From assembly GCA_902772675.1 (NCBI GenBank), contig CACYBN010000059.1:1-11941 (forward strand): a stretch of 11,941 nucleotides of DNA, read 5' to 3'. The position numbers and the translations under genes were made by a program. Under the pieces are notes generated by a model. It saw only the letters and a program-made list of their open reading frames with translations, did no database searches and was not told where the DNA came from. The DNA comes from an uncultured Erysipelotrichaceae bacterium. GTDB taxonomy: Bacteria > Bacillota_I > Bacilli_A > RF39 > UBA660. Below are positions 1-6,172 of the stretch, piece by piece (the first letter of the stretch is position 1; the number at the start of each line of letters is the position of its first letter).

Positions 1-933
1 ATATTTTATTATCTTAGCTAATTTTGGATATGCATAGAAATATGCATCTGAAGAATTTTCAAATAGTATATATAAATATTTTTCTTTATAAAATAGACCT
101 TCAGCCATAGGAACTAATTTTTCATTTCTAATTTTATTTTCATCATTGAATTTATAATATGGAATTGTTGTTGTTCCTACTTTATAAGTTTCATTAGTTT
201 CTTTATTTAATACATTTTTATATATAACTAAATCAGAACTGATTAAATTAGTAAAAGATCTAGTTAATATGAAATTGTTTTCTTCATCAAAAGTTAATCC
301 TTGAACCATTTTAGGTAAACTAATTGCAAGTTTAGGTTTTTGATAATTAATAATACCATTAGTATTATATGCAAGTAATAAAGGATTATCATTTTCTACA
401 TTATAAAATGGTTTTAAAAAGAAATCACCAATCCATAAAGTATTATCTTTATATGTAGCAAAGTCTCCTCGTATAGGAAGTTTTTCATCACGTAAAGATC
501 TAATACTATCATTTCTTGTATTAATTATTTCTTTTAAAGAAAATTCGTTTACATAATAATCACTAGTTATCCATACTTTATTATCTGAAACAGCAATACC
601 TCCTGCATGTGAAGTGTTTTCAGAATTATCATTATTTTTTATTTTTAATGATTTTAATAATTTTCCATCAGAAAATCTTGTAACATATAACATACTAACT
701 TTCTTAGATTTATTATAAGAAGTTTGTAAAACAATATCATTTTCTTCACTATAAGCAAGTCCTTGAGGAACATATTTATCCTTGTTACCTTGAACATCAA
801 TTGAATCTATATATTTACTCTTATTAAAACTATATGAAATATTTAATCTAACATAATCTACAAATATAAATATTATTAAAAAGATAAAAAGAACTAATAA
901 AAGTTTTAAAAGACCAACTATTATTTTTCTCAT
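1..933 (-). CDS. membrane-anchored beta-propeller-like extracytoplasmic protein (3' end outside window)
   Basis: The frame is open from an ATG at 933-931 down to base 1, giving 311 codons with no stop, so the C-terminus lies outside the window. A strong ribosome binding site (AGGTGA, 943-938) decides the start. Residues about 3-24 form one hydrophobic helix after MRKI, with no lipobox Cys, so the protein is probably an N-terminally anchored outer-face protein. The rest has repeated short beta-strand phrases typical of propeller folds: YVPQGLAYS (about 54-62), SHAGGIAVSDNKVWITSDY (about 100-118), IRGDFATYKDNTLWIGDFF and MVQGLTFDEENNFILTRSF. These 'xGLAY / GxIAV / LWIGD' blade motifs resemble SMP-30/quinoprotein-like propellers, and similar uncharacterised proteins occur in clostridia. 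Substrate and function are unknown. The gene is divergent from the ispG relic and has its own promoter at 950-958. Confidence 0.8.
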   Translation of the reverse strand, partial: MRKIIVGLLKLLLVLFIFLIIFIFVDYVRLNISYSFNKSKYIDSIDVQGNKDKYVPQGLAYSEENDIVLQTSYNKSKKVSMLYVTRFSDGKLLKSLKIKNNDNSENTSHAGGIAVSDNKVWITSDYYVNEFSLKEIINTRNDSIRSLRDEKLPIRGDFATYKDNTLWIGDFFLKPFYNVENDNPLLLAYNTNGIINYQKPKLAISLPKMVQGLTFDEENNFILTRSFTNLISSDLVIYKNVLNKETNETYKVGTTTIPYYKFNDENKIRNEKLVPMAEGLFYKEKYLYILFENSSDAYFYAYPKLAKIIKY

Positions 934-949
934 ATAATCACCTATATTA

Positions 950-958
950 ATTTTATCA
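950..958 (-). promoter_or_regulatory. extended -10 promoter of the minus-strand gene
   Basis: On the minus strand the sequence reads TGATAAAAT (958-950), an extended -10 element 16 bases before the ATG at 933-931. No convincing -35 box is seen. It lies back to back with the plus-strand promoter at 966-974. Confidence 0.5.
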
Positions 959-965
959 CAAAAAA

Positions 966-974
966 TGATATACT
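966..974 (+). promoter_or_regulatory. extended -10 promoter of the ispG relic
   Basis: TGATATACT (TG-n-TATACT) stands 21 bases before the ATG at 996 and is followed by a ribosome binding site, GGTGA (986-990). Both signals are still intact although the gene behind them is broken. Confidence 0.5.
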
Positions 975-995
975 TATATAAAGTTGGTGATTATT

Positions 996-1226
996 ATGAA
1001 AAATACAAAGAAAATAATAGTTGGAAATGTTAGAATAGTTGGACAAGATAAGATAGTAATTTAATCTATGTATAATACTAAGACTAAAGGTGTAGAAAGT
1101 ACAAAAAGTAGGTTGTGAAAATATTAGAGTTGCATGTTTAGATATAGAAGATGCTAAAGCTATTAAAGAGATTAAGAAGAAGATACAATCGAATGTTTAA
1201 AAGAAGAAATAATTAATATGATATAA
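996..1226 (+). pseudogene. ispG: ispG (gcpE) remnant, broken and largely deleted
   Basis: This is a relic of the gene for 4-hydroxy-3-methylbut-2-enyl diphosphate synthase, a [4Fe-4S] enzyme of the MEP isoprenoid pathway. Starting at ATG 996 the first frame reads KKIIVGNVRIVGQDKIVI, then a TAA (1062-1064) where IspG proteins have the Gln of 'VQSM'. It continues as SMYNTKTKGVEST, which matches the conserved IspG N-terminus (VGNVxIGG...VQSMTNTxTxDVEAT). After 1107 the match shifts to the +1 frame: VGCENIRVACLDIEDAKAIKEIKKKI (1108-1185), corresponding to 'AGCEIVRVAVPDMEDAKAIKEI'. About ten codons are missing at the junction. A last piece, DTIECLKEEI (from 1182, back in the first frame), resembles IspG C-termini. 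If so, some 250 codons, including the Fe-S ligand Cys residues, have been deleted. The call rests on recalled family motifs, not an alignment. A working copy may exist elsewhere in the genome. Confidence 0.8.
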
Positions 1227-1227
1227 T
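1219..1227 (+). promoter_or_regulatory. extended -10 promoter of the XRE membrane regulator
   Basis: TGATATAAT, a perfect TG-n-TATAAT, ends 17 bases before ATG 1245. Transcription would begin near 1233-1235, right at the ribosome binding site AGGTGG (1234-1239), leaving almost no leader. It overlaps the last codons of the ispG relic. Confidence 0.6.
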
Positions 1228-1244
1228 TTAAATAGGTGGTTTTT

Positions 1245-1949
1245 ATGGATCAAGAAAAAATATCTAATTTTATAAAAAAGATAAGAAAAGAGAATAATCT
1301 TACTCAAAAAGATTTAGCAGATAAATATAATATTACTTATCAAGCAGTATCTAAATGGGAAAATGGTATAAATATGCCAGATACTTTATTATTAAAAAAA
1401 ATGAGTAAAGATTTTAATATTAGTTTAGATGATATCTTTGAAGGTGAATATAGTAAAAAGAAAACAATAAAAAGAAAAATATTATTATTTAGTTTATTAT
1501 TTTTAATAATAGTATTTGTAATAGTTCTTGTATTTATATTATTTAATAATAAAGATAATAATAGTTTTGAATTTAAAACTTTATCATCTAGTTGTTCTAA
1601 TTTTAAAGTAACAGGTAGTATTGCTTATAATAAAAATAAATCATCTATTTATATAAGTGATGTAAATTATTGTGGTGGAGATGATTTAGAAGAATATTCT
1701 AATATAGAATGTTCATTGTTTGAGAAAGAAAAAGATAAAACTATAGAAATAGATAAAACTGCTTATAAAGGTAAAAAAATATCTCTAGAAGAGTTTTTAA
1801 AGACTTTATCTTTTAAAGAAGATAATTATAGTAGAATGTGTAAAGATTATATTAATAATAGTATTTATTTAGAAATTAAAGCTTATAATAGTGCTGATAA
1901 AATAACTATTTATAAGATACCTTTAGTTTTAAAAAGTGAATGTAATTAG
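1245..1949 (+). CDS. membrane-anchored XRE-family (HTH) regulator with Cys-containing outer domain
   Basis: The protein has 234 residues from ATG 1245. A GTG at 1236 is in frame but lies inside the AGGTGG ribosome binding site (1234-1239), so it is rejected as the start. Residues 6-64 form a Cro/CI-type helix-turn-helix: FIKKIRKENNLTQKDLADKY is followed by ITYQAVSKWENGINMPD, with the recognition-helix phrase 'QAVSKWENG' usual in this family. A basic stretch (71-78) leads into one membrane helix (about 79-100). The remaining ~130 residues should lie outside the cell and contain Cys117, Cys143, Cys156, Cys199 and Cys233 (YCGGDD and MCKDY among them). The layout suggests a one-component sensor in which an outer domain controls an inner DNA-binding domain; the ligand is unknown. 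It stands just upstream of two extracytoplasmic thiol proteins on the same strand, but has its own promoter and terminator. The HTH and membrane helix are secure; the sensing role is inference. Confidence 0.88.
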   Translation: MDQEKISNFIKKIRKENNLTQKDLADKYNITYQAVSKWENGINMPDTLLLKKMSKDFNISLDDIFEGEYSKKKTIKRKILLFSLLFLIIVFVIVLVFILFNNKDNNSFEFKTLSSSCSNFKVTGSIAYNKNKSSIYISDVNYCGGDDLEEYSNIECSLFEKEKDKTIEIDKTAYKGKKISLEEFLKTLSFKEDNYSRMCKDYINNSIYLEIKAYNSADKITIYKIPLVLKSECN

Positions 1950-1975
1950 TAATTCAACTAAATGTTGAGTTATTT

Positions 1976-2005
1976 CAACTGATAAGTTATTGTTAGTTGT
2001 TTTTT
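1976..2005 (+). terminator. intrinsic terminator after the XRE regulator
   Basis: A ten-pair stem (CAACTGATAA 1976-1985 with TTGTTAGTTG 1990-1999, two G-U pairs) with a four-base loop is followed by six T (2000-2005). A small inverted repeat (TCAAC-TAAAT-GTTGA, 1954-1968) sits just upstream. The 3' arm also carries the -35 box of the next promoter. Confidence 0.65.
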
Positions 2006-2018
2006 AAAATAATAAAAT
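1990..2018 (+). promoter_or_regulatory. promoter of the rhodanese/thioredoxin-like unit
   Basis: TTGTTA (1990-1995) and TAAAAT (2013-2018) are separated by 17 bases, and the -10 box ends 21 bases before ATG 2040. The -35 box is embedded in the terminator of the preceding gene. The ribosome binding site is AAGGAG (2026-2031). Confidence 0.5.
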
Positions 2019-2039
2019 TAGAGAAAAGGAGATGCTTTT

Positions 2040-2732
2040 ATGAAAAAAAGTTTAAAAATTATTATTTCAATTATTATAGTTTTATTATTAGTAGGAGGTA
2101 GTTTTCTATTAGGAAAAAATAATAGTAATAATAAATTGAGTAAATTACCAAAACCTGAAGTAACTGAAGGAGAAAGAGGACAATTAGGAATAGATAAAAA
2201 TATAAATGAATCTAATATAGATAAATATTTAGGTAGAAGTGATTCTGTATATAGAGACGTAAGAATGTTAAAAGATCCTGGAAATTATGAAGCAATAGGA
2301 GGAGATTCTTACTTATCAGGATTTGTAAAAGGATTTGAAGTAGTTTCATTACCATATATTATTCCAGTATCAGGATTACCTGAAGCAGTTGGAGATACAT
2401 ATACTGGAAAAACTTTATTTAGATTAGAAAAAGATAAATATGTTGCAAATTATAAAGAATCTTTAGATATATTAGAATATTTATTTCCAAAAGATAAAAA
2501 TATATTCTTGATGTGTGGTGGAGGTGGTTACGCTGGTATGACTAAAAACTTATTAGTATCTTTAGGATGGGATGAAAATAAGATTTATAATACTGGTGGT
2601 TACTGGAACTATAATGGAAAAAATAATGTAGAAGTAAAAAATAAAGTAGATGGAAAAACTACTTATGACTTTTGGAAAGTTAATTATCATGATATAGATT
2701 TTGATAGTTTAGTAGAGATTGATCATGAATAA
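2040..2732 (+). CDS. membrane-anchored extracytoplasmic rhodanese-like protein
   Basis: The protein has 230 residues; the start is set by AAGGAG at 2026-2031. Residues 4-24 form an N-terminal membrane helix without a lipobox Cys, so the rest should face outside. Residues ~60-200 look like a rhodanese domain: the first half has VYRDVRMLKDPGNYEAIGG (70-88, compare 'xIDVRxxxEYxxGHI'), FVKGFEVVSLPYI (95-107) and an insertion. The active-site loop is FLMCGGGGYAGMTKNLL (156-172), followed by LGWDENKIYNTGGYWNYNG (175-193), which matches the usual 'LGxxxVYxLxGGxxxW' ending. Cys159 is the only cysteine of the protein and sits where rhodaneses carry the persulfide. Catalysis would be sulfur transfer, or thiol handling, outside the membrane; the natural substrate is unknown. 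The next gene overlaps it by eight bases and encodes a thioredoxin-like partner, suggesting a joint redox function. Confidence 0.8.
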   Translation: MKKSLKIIISIIIVLLLVGGSFLLGKNNSNNKLSKLPKPEVTEGERGQLGIDKNINESNIDKYLGRSDSVYRDVRMLKDPGNYEAIGGDSYLSGFVKGFEVVSLPYIIPVSGLPEAVGDTYTGKTLFRLEKDKYVANYKESLDILEYLFPKDKNIFLMCGGGGYAGMTKNLLVSLGWDENKIYNTGGYWNYNGKNNVEVKNKVDGKTTYDFWKVNYHDIDFDSLVEIDHE

Positions 2733-3204
2733 GAATAAGATAATTTTAATAGTAGTAATCTTATTAGTACTAATTATTATTGGAATATTATTATTTGTAA
2801 ATGGTTCTAAAAAAATAGAGAAGTTTTATTTAGATGATGAATATTATAATGAATTAGGATTAGTTACAGTAGAAAAAGATGATTTTGAAAAATTATTATC
2901 TGAAAAAAAGAATTTTCTATTATTTATATATAATGATGTATGTAGTTTTAAAATTCCATGTGATACTATTTATGATAAAGTAGCTAAAGATAATAAATTT
3001 GAAATATTACAAATGAATTTTAGAGAGTTTAAAGATACTAGTTTATATGGGAAAGTAAAATATGCACCAAGCGTTATTGTTATAAAAGATGGGAAAATAG
3101 TTGATTTTTTAGATGCAGAATCAGATGAGGATTTAGATAGATACCAAGATGGTGATAAGTTCTTAGAGTGGTTATCTAGTTATATATATTTGAATAAAGA
3201 GTAG
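2725..3204 (+). CDS. membrane-anchored thioredoxin-like protein with CX5C motif
   Basis: The protein has 159 residues from ATG 2725, which overlaps the stop of the rhodanese gene (ATGAATAA); translational coupling is likely. A TTG at 2719 is a weaker alternative start. Residues 5-25 form a membrane helix, so the domain should lie outside. The thioredoxin fold is visible as DDFEKLLSEKKNFLLFIYND (52-71), the Cys motif CSFKIPC (73-79), DTIYDKVAKDNKFEILQMNF, then YAPSVIVIKDGKIVDFLD (113-130), whose Pro115 would be the cis-Pro facing the active site. Ordinary thioredoxins have CXXC; here the two Cys are five residues apart, so either the motif is rearranged or the domain has a non-classical role. 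A terminator overlaps its stop codon. Confidence 0.82.
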   Translation: MNKNKIILIVVILLVLIIIGILLFVNGSKKIEKFYLDDEYYNELGLVTVEKDDFEKLLSEKKNFLLFIYNDVCSFKIPCDTIYDKVAKDNKFEILQMNFREFKDTSLYGKVKYAPSVIVIKDGKIVDFLDAESDEDLDRYQDGDKFLEWLSSYIYLNKE

Positions 3205-3219
3205 AAATACTCTTTTTTT
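3196..3219 (+). terminator. intrinsic terminator containing the stop codon
   Basis: AAAGAGTA (3196-3203), loop GAAA, TACTCTTT (3208-3215) and further T to 3219. The stop codon TAG (3202-3204) forms the top of the stem and the first base of the GNRA loop. Confidence 0.85.
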
Positions 3220-3222
3220 ATA

Positions 3223-3231
3223 TGGTATAAT
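3223..3231 (+). promoter_or_regulatory. extended -10 promoter, now upstream of the M32 peptidase
   Basis: TGGTATAAT (TG-n-TATAAT) is followed by AGGAGA (3244-3249) at the right distance for a start at 3255, where ATA now stands. With no other clear promoter before 3395, this one probably drives the carboxypeptidase through a leader of about 155 bases. Confidence 0.55.
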
Positions 3232-3254
3232 CACTATATAAATAGGAGATATTT

Positions 3255-3371
3255 ATAGAAAAATCAATAGTGTATTTTACAAAAAATATTACACCTGAAA
3301 ATTTAATAAAAATATATGAAAAATTAGGTGTTAATTATATTGATGAAGAAATAATATCTACTAGTAAGTAA
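3255..3371 (+). pseudogene. short relic resembling the N-terminus of a DUF362 Fe-S protein
   Basis: An open frame of 38 codons follows a good ribosome binding site (AGGAGA 3244-3249), but its first codon is ATA, as if ATG had mutated. The reading IEKSIVYFTKNITPENLIKI then YEKLG strongly recalls the start of DUF362-domain proteins (about 300 residues or more, often ferredoxin-like), typically '(M)xKSKVYFTKxITPExLIKIYExLG'. After LG the similarity ends, and the short tail VNYIDEEIISTSK may be a collapsed C-terminus. No Cys ligands remain. An in-frame GTG at 3270 could start a 33-residue peptide, but nothing supports this. The family match is from memory and needs a search. Confidence 0.5.
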
Positions 3372-3375
3372 AAGA

Positions 3376-3394
3376 GTAGTATAAGGAGGACTAC
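3376..3394 (+). promoter_or_regulatory. ribosome binding site of the peptidase in a small hairpin loop
   Basis: GTAGT (3376-3380) and ACTAC (3390-3394) can pair with the full AAGGAGG (3383-3389) in the loop, immediately before ATG 3395. The stem is only five pairs, so any effect on translation is uncertain. Confidence 0.3.
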
Positions 3395-4852
3395 ATGGAG
3401 GAATTAAAAGAGTATTTAGAAAAAGTTAGAAATTTAAACTATTTAATTACAATGTTACATTGGGAAAGAGATACAATAGCACCTAAAGAATCAATTGATT
3501 ATTTAGTAGGTGTTCAAACATCTCTATCAATGCAAGTATTTGATTTAACTACAGATGAAAAATATAAAGATTTATTAGAAAGTGTTATTTCTAGTAATGA
3601 GTTTAGTAATTTAAATGAAGAAGAACAAATATTTTTAAAAGATTCTTTAGAAGAATATGAAAAATTTAAAAGAATTCCTAAAGACTTTTATGAAGAATAT
3701 TGTAATTTAACTGGTAAGTCTGTAACTGTATGGGCTGAAGCTAAAGAAAAGAATGATTATAATTTATTTAAACCATATTTAGAAAAAATTATAGATATGA
3801 CTAAAAGGATGTATTCTTATACTAATCCTGGAGAAGATTTATATAATGCTATGTTAAATGATTATGAAAAAGGTCTTACTAAAGATAAGATTGATGTATT
3901 GTTTAACGAGTTAAAAGAAGGAATTATTCCAATAGTTAAAAATTTAAAAAGAAAAGAATTAAATAAAGTAGAAGTAAATTATTCTGATAGTGAACTTATT
4001 AATATTAGCAAGTATTTATTAAACTATATTGGTTTTGATAATAATAGAGGTGCATTAGGTATCTTTCCACATGGATATACTACTACTTTAAATATAAATG
4101 ATGTAAGAATTGCTTTTGGTAGAAATAAGAATATTTTTGATCATTGTTCTACTATAATACATGAAGGTGGTCATGGTATATTTGAACAAAATATAAGTAA
4201 TTATTTATCATCATATGGTAATTATGATATTAGTAAATTTGCATTACATGAAAGTCAATCTAGATTTTATGAAAATATTTTAGGTAGAAATATTAATTTT
4301 TGGAAACCTATTTATAATGATATAAAAGAATTATTAAAAATAGATTTACCAATAGAAGAATTTATTAATTATTTTAATGATGCTCATACTTCTTTAATAA
4401 GAACTGAAGCTGATGAATTAACATATTGCTTACATATTATTATTAGATATGAAATAGAAAGAGAACTTTTTGATGGTAATATAGATGTTAGTGAATTACC
4501 TAAAATTTGGAATCAAAAATATCATGATTATTTAGGAGTAGAAGTAGATAGTGATAGTACTGGTATATTACAAGATATGCACTGGTCTGATGGATCTTTT
4601 GGATATTTTCCATCATACTTATTAGGTTCTATTTTTGATGGTATGTTACTTGAAGATATCAATTCTAAATTAGGAGATGTTAATGATATCCTTAAAAATG
4701 GTAATATTAAAGATATTACTAAATATTTAAATGAAAATATTCATATTCATGGGGGAGCATATAACATCTTAGAAGTATGTGAAAAAGTATGTGGTAAACC
4801 TATGAGTGTTCAACCATTAATCAATTATTTTAAAGATAAATATGAAGAGTAG
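3395..4852 (+). CDS. M32 family metallocarboxypeptidase (carboxypeptidase Taq type)
   Basis: The protein has 485 residues, the usual length for M32 enzymes, which remove C-terminal amino acids using a bound divalent metal; it has no signal peptide and should be cytoplasmic. The family hallmarks occur in order: LNYLITMLHWERDTIAP (14-30), WAEAKEKNDYNLFKPYL (113-129), DVRIAFG (236-242), the metal site HEGGH (256-260), HESQSRFYEN (285-294) supplying the third ligand Glu, IRTEADELTYCLHIIIRYE (335-353), and LQDMHWSDGSFGYFPSYLLG (392-411). One oddity is that the usual 'HPF' box before DVRI reads FPHGYTT (224-230), so the His is displaced. The start is fixed by AAGGAGG (3383-3389). It stands alone in its unit, downstream of a gene relic whose promoter it seems to use, and ends in a terminator that includes its stop codon. 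The role is probably peptide turnover. Confidence 0.95.
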   Translation: MEELKEYLEKVRNLNYLITMLHWERDTIAPKESIDYLVGVQTSLSMQVFDLTTDEKYKDLLESVISSNEFSNLNEEEQIFLKDSLEEYEKFKRIPKDFYEEYCNLTGKSVTVWAEAKEKNDYNLFKPYLEKIIDMTKRMYSYTNPGEDLYNAMLNDYEKGLTKDKIDVLFNELKEGIIPIVKNLKRKELNKVEVNYSDSELINISKYLLNYIGFDNNRGALGIFPHGYTTTLNINDVRIAFGRNKNIFDHCSTIIHEGGHGIFEQNISNYLSSYGNYDISKFALHESQSRFYENILGRNINFWKPIYNDIKELLKIDLPIEEFINYFNDAHTSLIRTEADELTYCLHIIIRYEIERELFDGNIDVSELPKIWNQKYHDYLGVEVDSDSTGILQDMHWSDGSFGYFPSYLLGSIFDGMLLEDINSKLGDVNDILKNGNIKDITKYLNENIHIHGGAYNILEVCEKVCGKPMSVQPLINYFKDKYEE

Positions 4853-4865
4853 AAATACTCTTTTT
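4845..4865 (+). terminator. intrinsic terminator containing the stop codon
   Basis: AAGAGTA (4845-4851), loop GAAA, TACTCTT (4856-4862), then T to 4865. The core GAGTAGAAATACTC is identical to the terminator at 3196-3219, again with the TAG stop (4850-4852) in stem and loop. Confidence 0.8.
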
Positions 4866-4872
4866 ATTGGGT

Positions 4873-4878
4873 TATAAT
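4873..4878 (+). promoter_or_regulatory. -10 box of the PAP2/kinase-like unit
   Basis: A perfect TATAAT lies only eight bases past the previous terminator and 18 bases before ATG 4897. No -35 box is evident because the terminator occupies its place. Confidence 0.45.
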
Positions 4879-4896
4879 ATTTATATAGGAGGATAT

Positions 4897-5547
4897 ATGA
4901 GATTAAAGAAGAGAAATGTTTTAAATTTATTTTTAGTAATTTTTTGTTTTATTTATACTTTACTTGTTAAAGTAGTAGATGTATCAAATATTGGACCAGA
5001 TGGTAGTAAAGTCGGTTTTTCATGTATTAATAAATTTTTCTATAATGTATTTTCATATAATGAAAATATTTATAAAATTACTGAAGTTTTAGGTTATCTA
5101 GCACTTTTAATTGTATGTGGATATGGTTTGTTAGGACTATATCAATTAATTAAAAGAAAGAGTTTAAAATTAGTAGATAAAGATATTATAGTTTTAGGAA
5201 TATTTTATGTAGTAGTAATTATTATTTATGTATTATTTGAAAAAGTTATTATTAATTATAGACCAGTTATTTTAGATGGTGTATTAGAAGCTTCTTTCCC
5301 ATCTAGTCATACATTACTTGCAATATTTGTATGTGGAAGTGGAGTTCTTATAAATAATAAATTATTTAGTGATTTTAAATGTAAGAAATCAATTAATATT
5401 GGATTTATAGTTTTAATGGTTTTAATAGTTTTAGGAAGATTAATTTCTGGTGTGCATTGGTTTAGTGATATCTTGGGAGGTATCTTAATAGCATGTACTT
5501 TATTATCATTATTTAATAGTATTATTCATTCTAAAATGTTGAGTTAA
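4897..5547 (+). CDS. PAP2-family membrane phosphatase
   Basis: The protein has 216 residues from ATG 4897, which follows AGGAGG (4887-4892). An in-frame TTG at 4867 would add ten residues but lies upstream of the -10 box, so it is rejected. The protein is strongly hydrophobic, with about five or six membrane helices. The three PAP2 phosphatase motifs are present: K116 with R122-P123 (KVIINYRP, five residues between K and RP rather than the classical six), PSSH (135-138) and GRLISGVHWFSD (180-191), with R181, nucleophilic H187 and D191. Such enzymes hydrolyse lipid phosphates or undecaprenyl diphosphate at the outer face of the membrane; the substrate cannot be assigned here. The kinase-like gene follows after one base and is surely co-transcribed. 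Confidence 0.9.
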   Translation: MRLKKRNVLNLFLVIFCFIYTLLVKVVDVSNIGPDGSKVGFSCINKFFYNVFSYNENIYKITEVLGYLALLIVCGYGLLGLYQLIKRKSLKLVDKDIIVLGIFYVVVIIIYVLFEKVIINYRPVILDGVLEASFPSSHTLLAIFVCGSGVLINNKLFSDFKCKKSINIGFIVLMVLIVLGRLISGVHWFSDILGGILIACTLLSLFNSIIHSKMLS

Positions 5548-5548
5548 T

Positions 5549-6172
5549 ATGGAAATAATAGAACAAGTTTCAGATATAGTAAAAAATAATTTTATTAGTA
5601 CTTTCTTTTCTAAAGATGAAGAGGAAAGAGAAAAACAAGTTATTGAATCTGCACGATCTATTGCAGAAGTTATGAAAAAAGTTGGAATGAATGAAGAAGA
5701 AATATTAGATATTGGAATAGGTGAATCATCAATATGTTTTGTCGGTATTGATAAAGTAGTAAAGTTGACATCAATTGATTATGGAGTTCCTTTAAGTGAA
5801 TATACAAGTCATAGTGAATATATTTTACAACCATTGGAAGAAAAAATTGGACCTAAGATTGGATGGTATCAGTTTAGAACCATAGCTGAAGAAAAATTGG
5901 ATTTTACTGGTATAACATATGATGATGTTATGGAAGTATATTGTCATTTAAGAGATGATGGTTATTTATGGTATGATACAAAAGAAGGTAATATAGGAAG
6001 AGATAAGAATGGTAATTTAAAATTATTTGATTATGGAGAATTAATCTATATAAGAGAATTACTACCTTATAAACAACAAGAAGAAATAAAATCACATATT
6101 ACTAGAAGACCAGATTTAGAAGAACAATATTCAAGATATTTAGAAACTAAAAATAATAGTGTAAAGAAATAG
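5549..6172 (+). CDS. small protein-kinase-fold protein
   Basis: The protein has 207 residues; its ATG comes one base after the PAP2 stop (TAATATG), so translation is probably coupled, and there is no strong ribosome binding site of its own. Residues ~53-165 have the order of kinase motifs: a loop IGIGESSICFVG (55-66), VVKLT with K72 as the possible ATP-binding Lys, a hinge-like stretch FRTIAEEKLDF (109-119), YDTKEGN (142-148) with D143 and N148 in place of 'HRDxKxxN', and LKLFDYG (157-163) with D161 in place of DFG. Key residues are kept, so phosphotransfer is plausible, but the fold is about 100 residues shorter than an ordinary kinase domain and lacks most of the C-lobe. No signal peptide or membrane helix is seen. 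The substrate is unknown. A small-molecule kinase or antibiotic phosphotransferase relative is an alternative. Confidence 0.7.
   Translation: MEIIEQVSDIVKNNFISTFFSKDEEEREKQVIESARSIAEVMKKVGMNEEEILDIGIGESSICFVGIDKVVKLTSIDYGVPLSEYTSHSEYILQPLEEKIGPKIGWYQFRTIAEEKLDFTGITYDDVMEVYCHLRDDGYLWYDTKEGNIGRDKNGNLKLFDYGELIYIRELLPYKQQEEIKSHITRRPDLEEQYSRYLETKNNSVKK

Noticed and set aside
1236..1244. Upstream GTG start adding three residues to the HTH regulator
   Set aside because: The GTG lies inside the AGGTGG ribosome binding site that serves ATG 1245.
1954..1968. Inverted repeat TCAAC-TAAAT-GTTGA as a terminator or operator
   Set aside because: The five-pair stem has no T-run and is weaker than the hairpin at 1976-2005; chance is likely in such AT-rich DNA.
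3255..3371. A functional small peptide gene starting at ATA 3255 or GTG 3270
   Set aside because: ATA is a very poor start, GTG 3270 is 20 bases from the ribosome binding site, and the sequence reads as a truncated family N-terminus.
4867..4896. Upstream TTG start for the PAP2 gene
   Set aside because: It precedes the TATAAT box and the AGGAGG site, so it would not be on the transcript; ATG 4897 is well placed.
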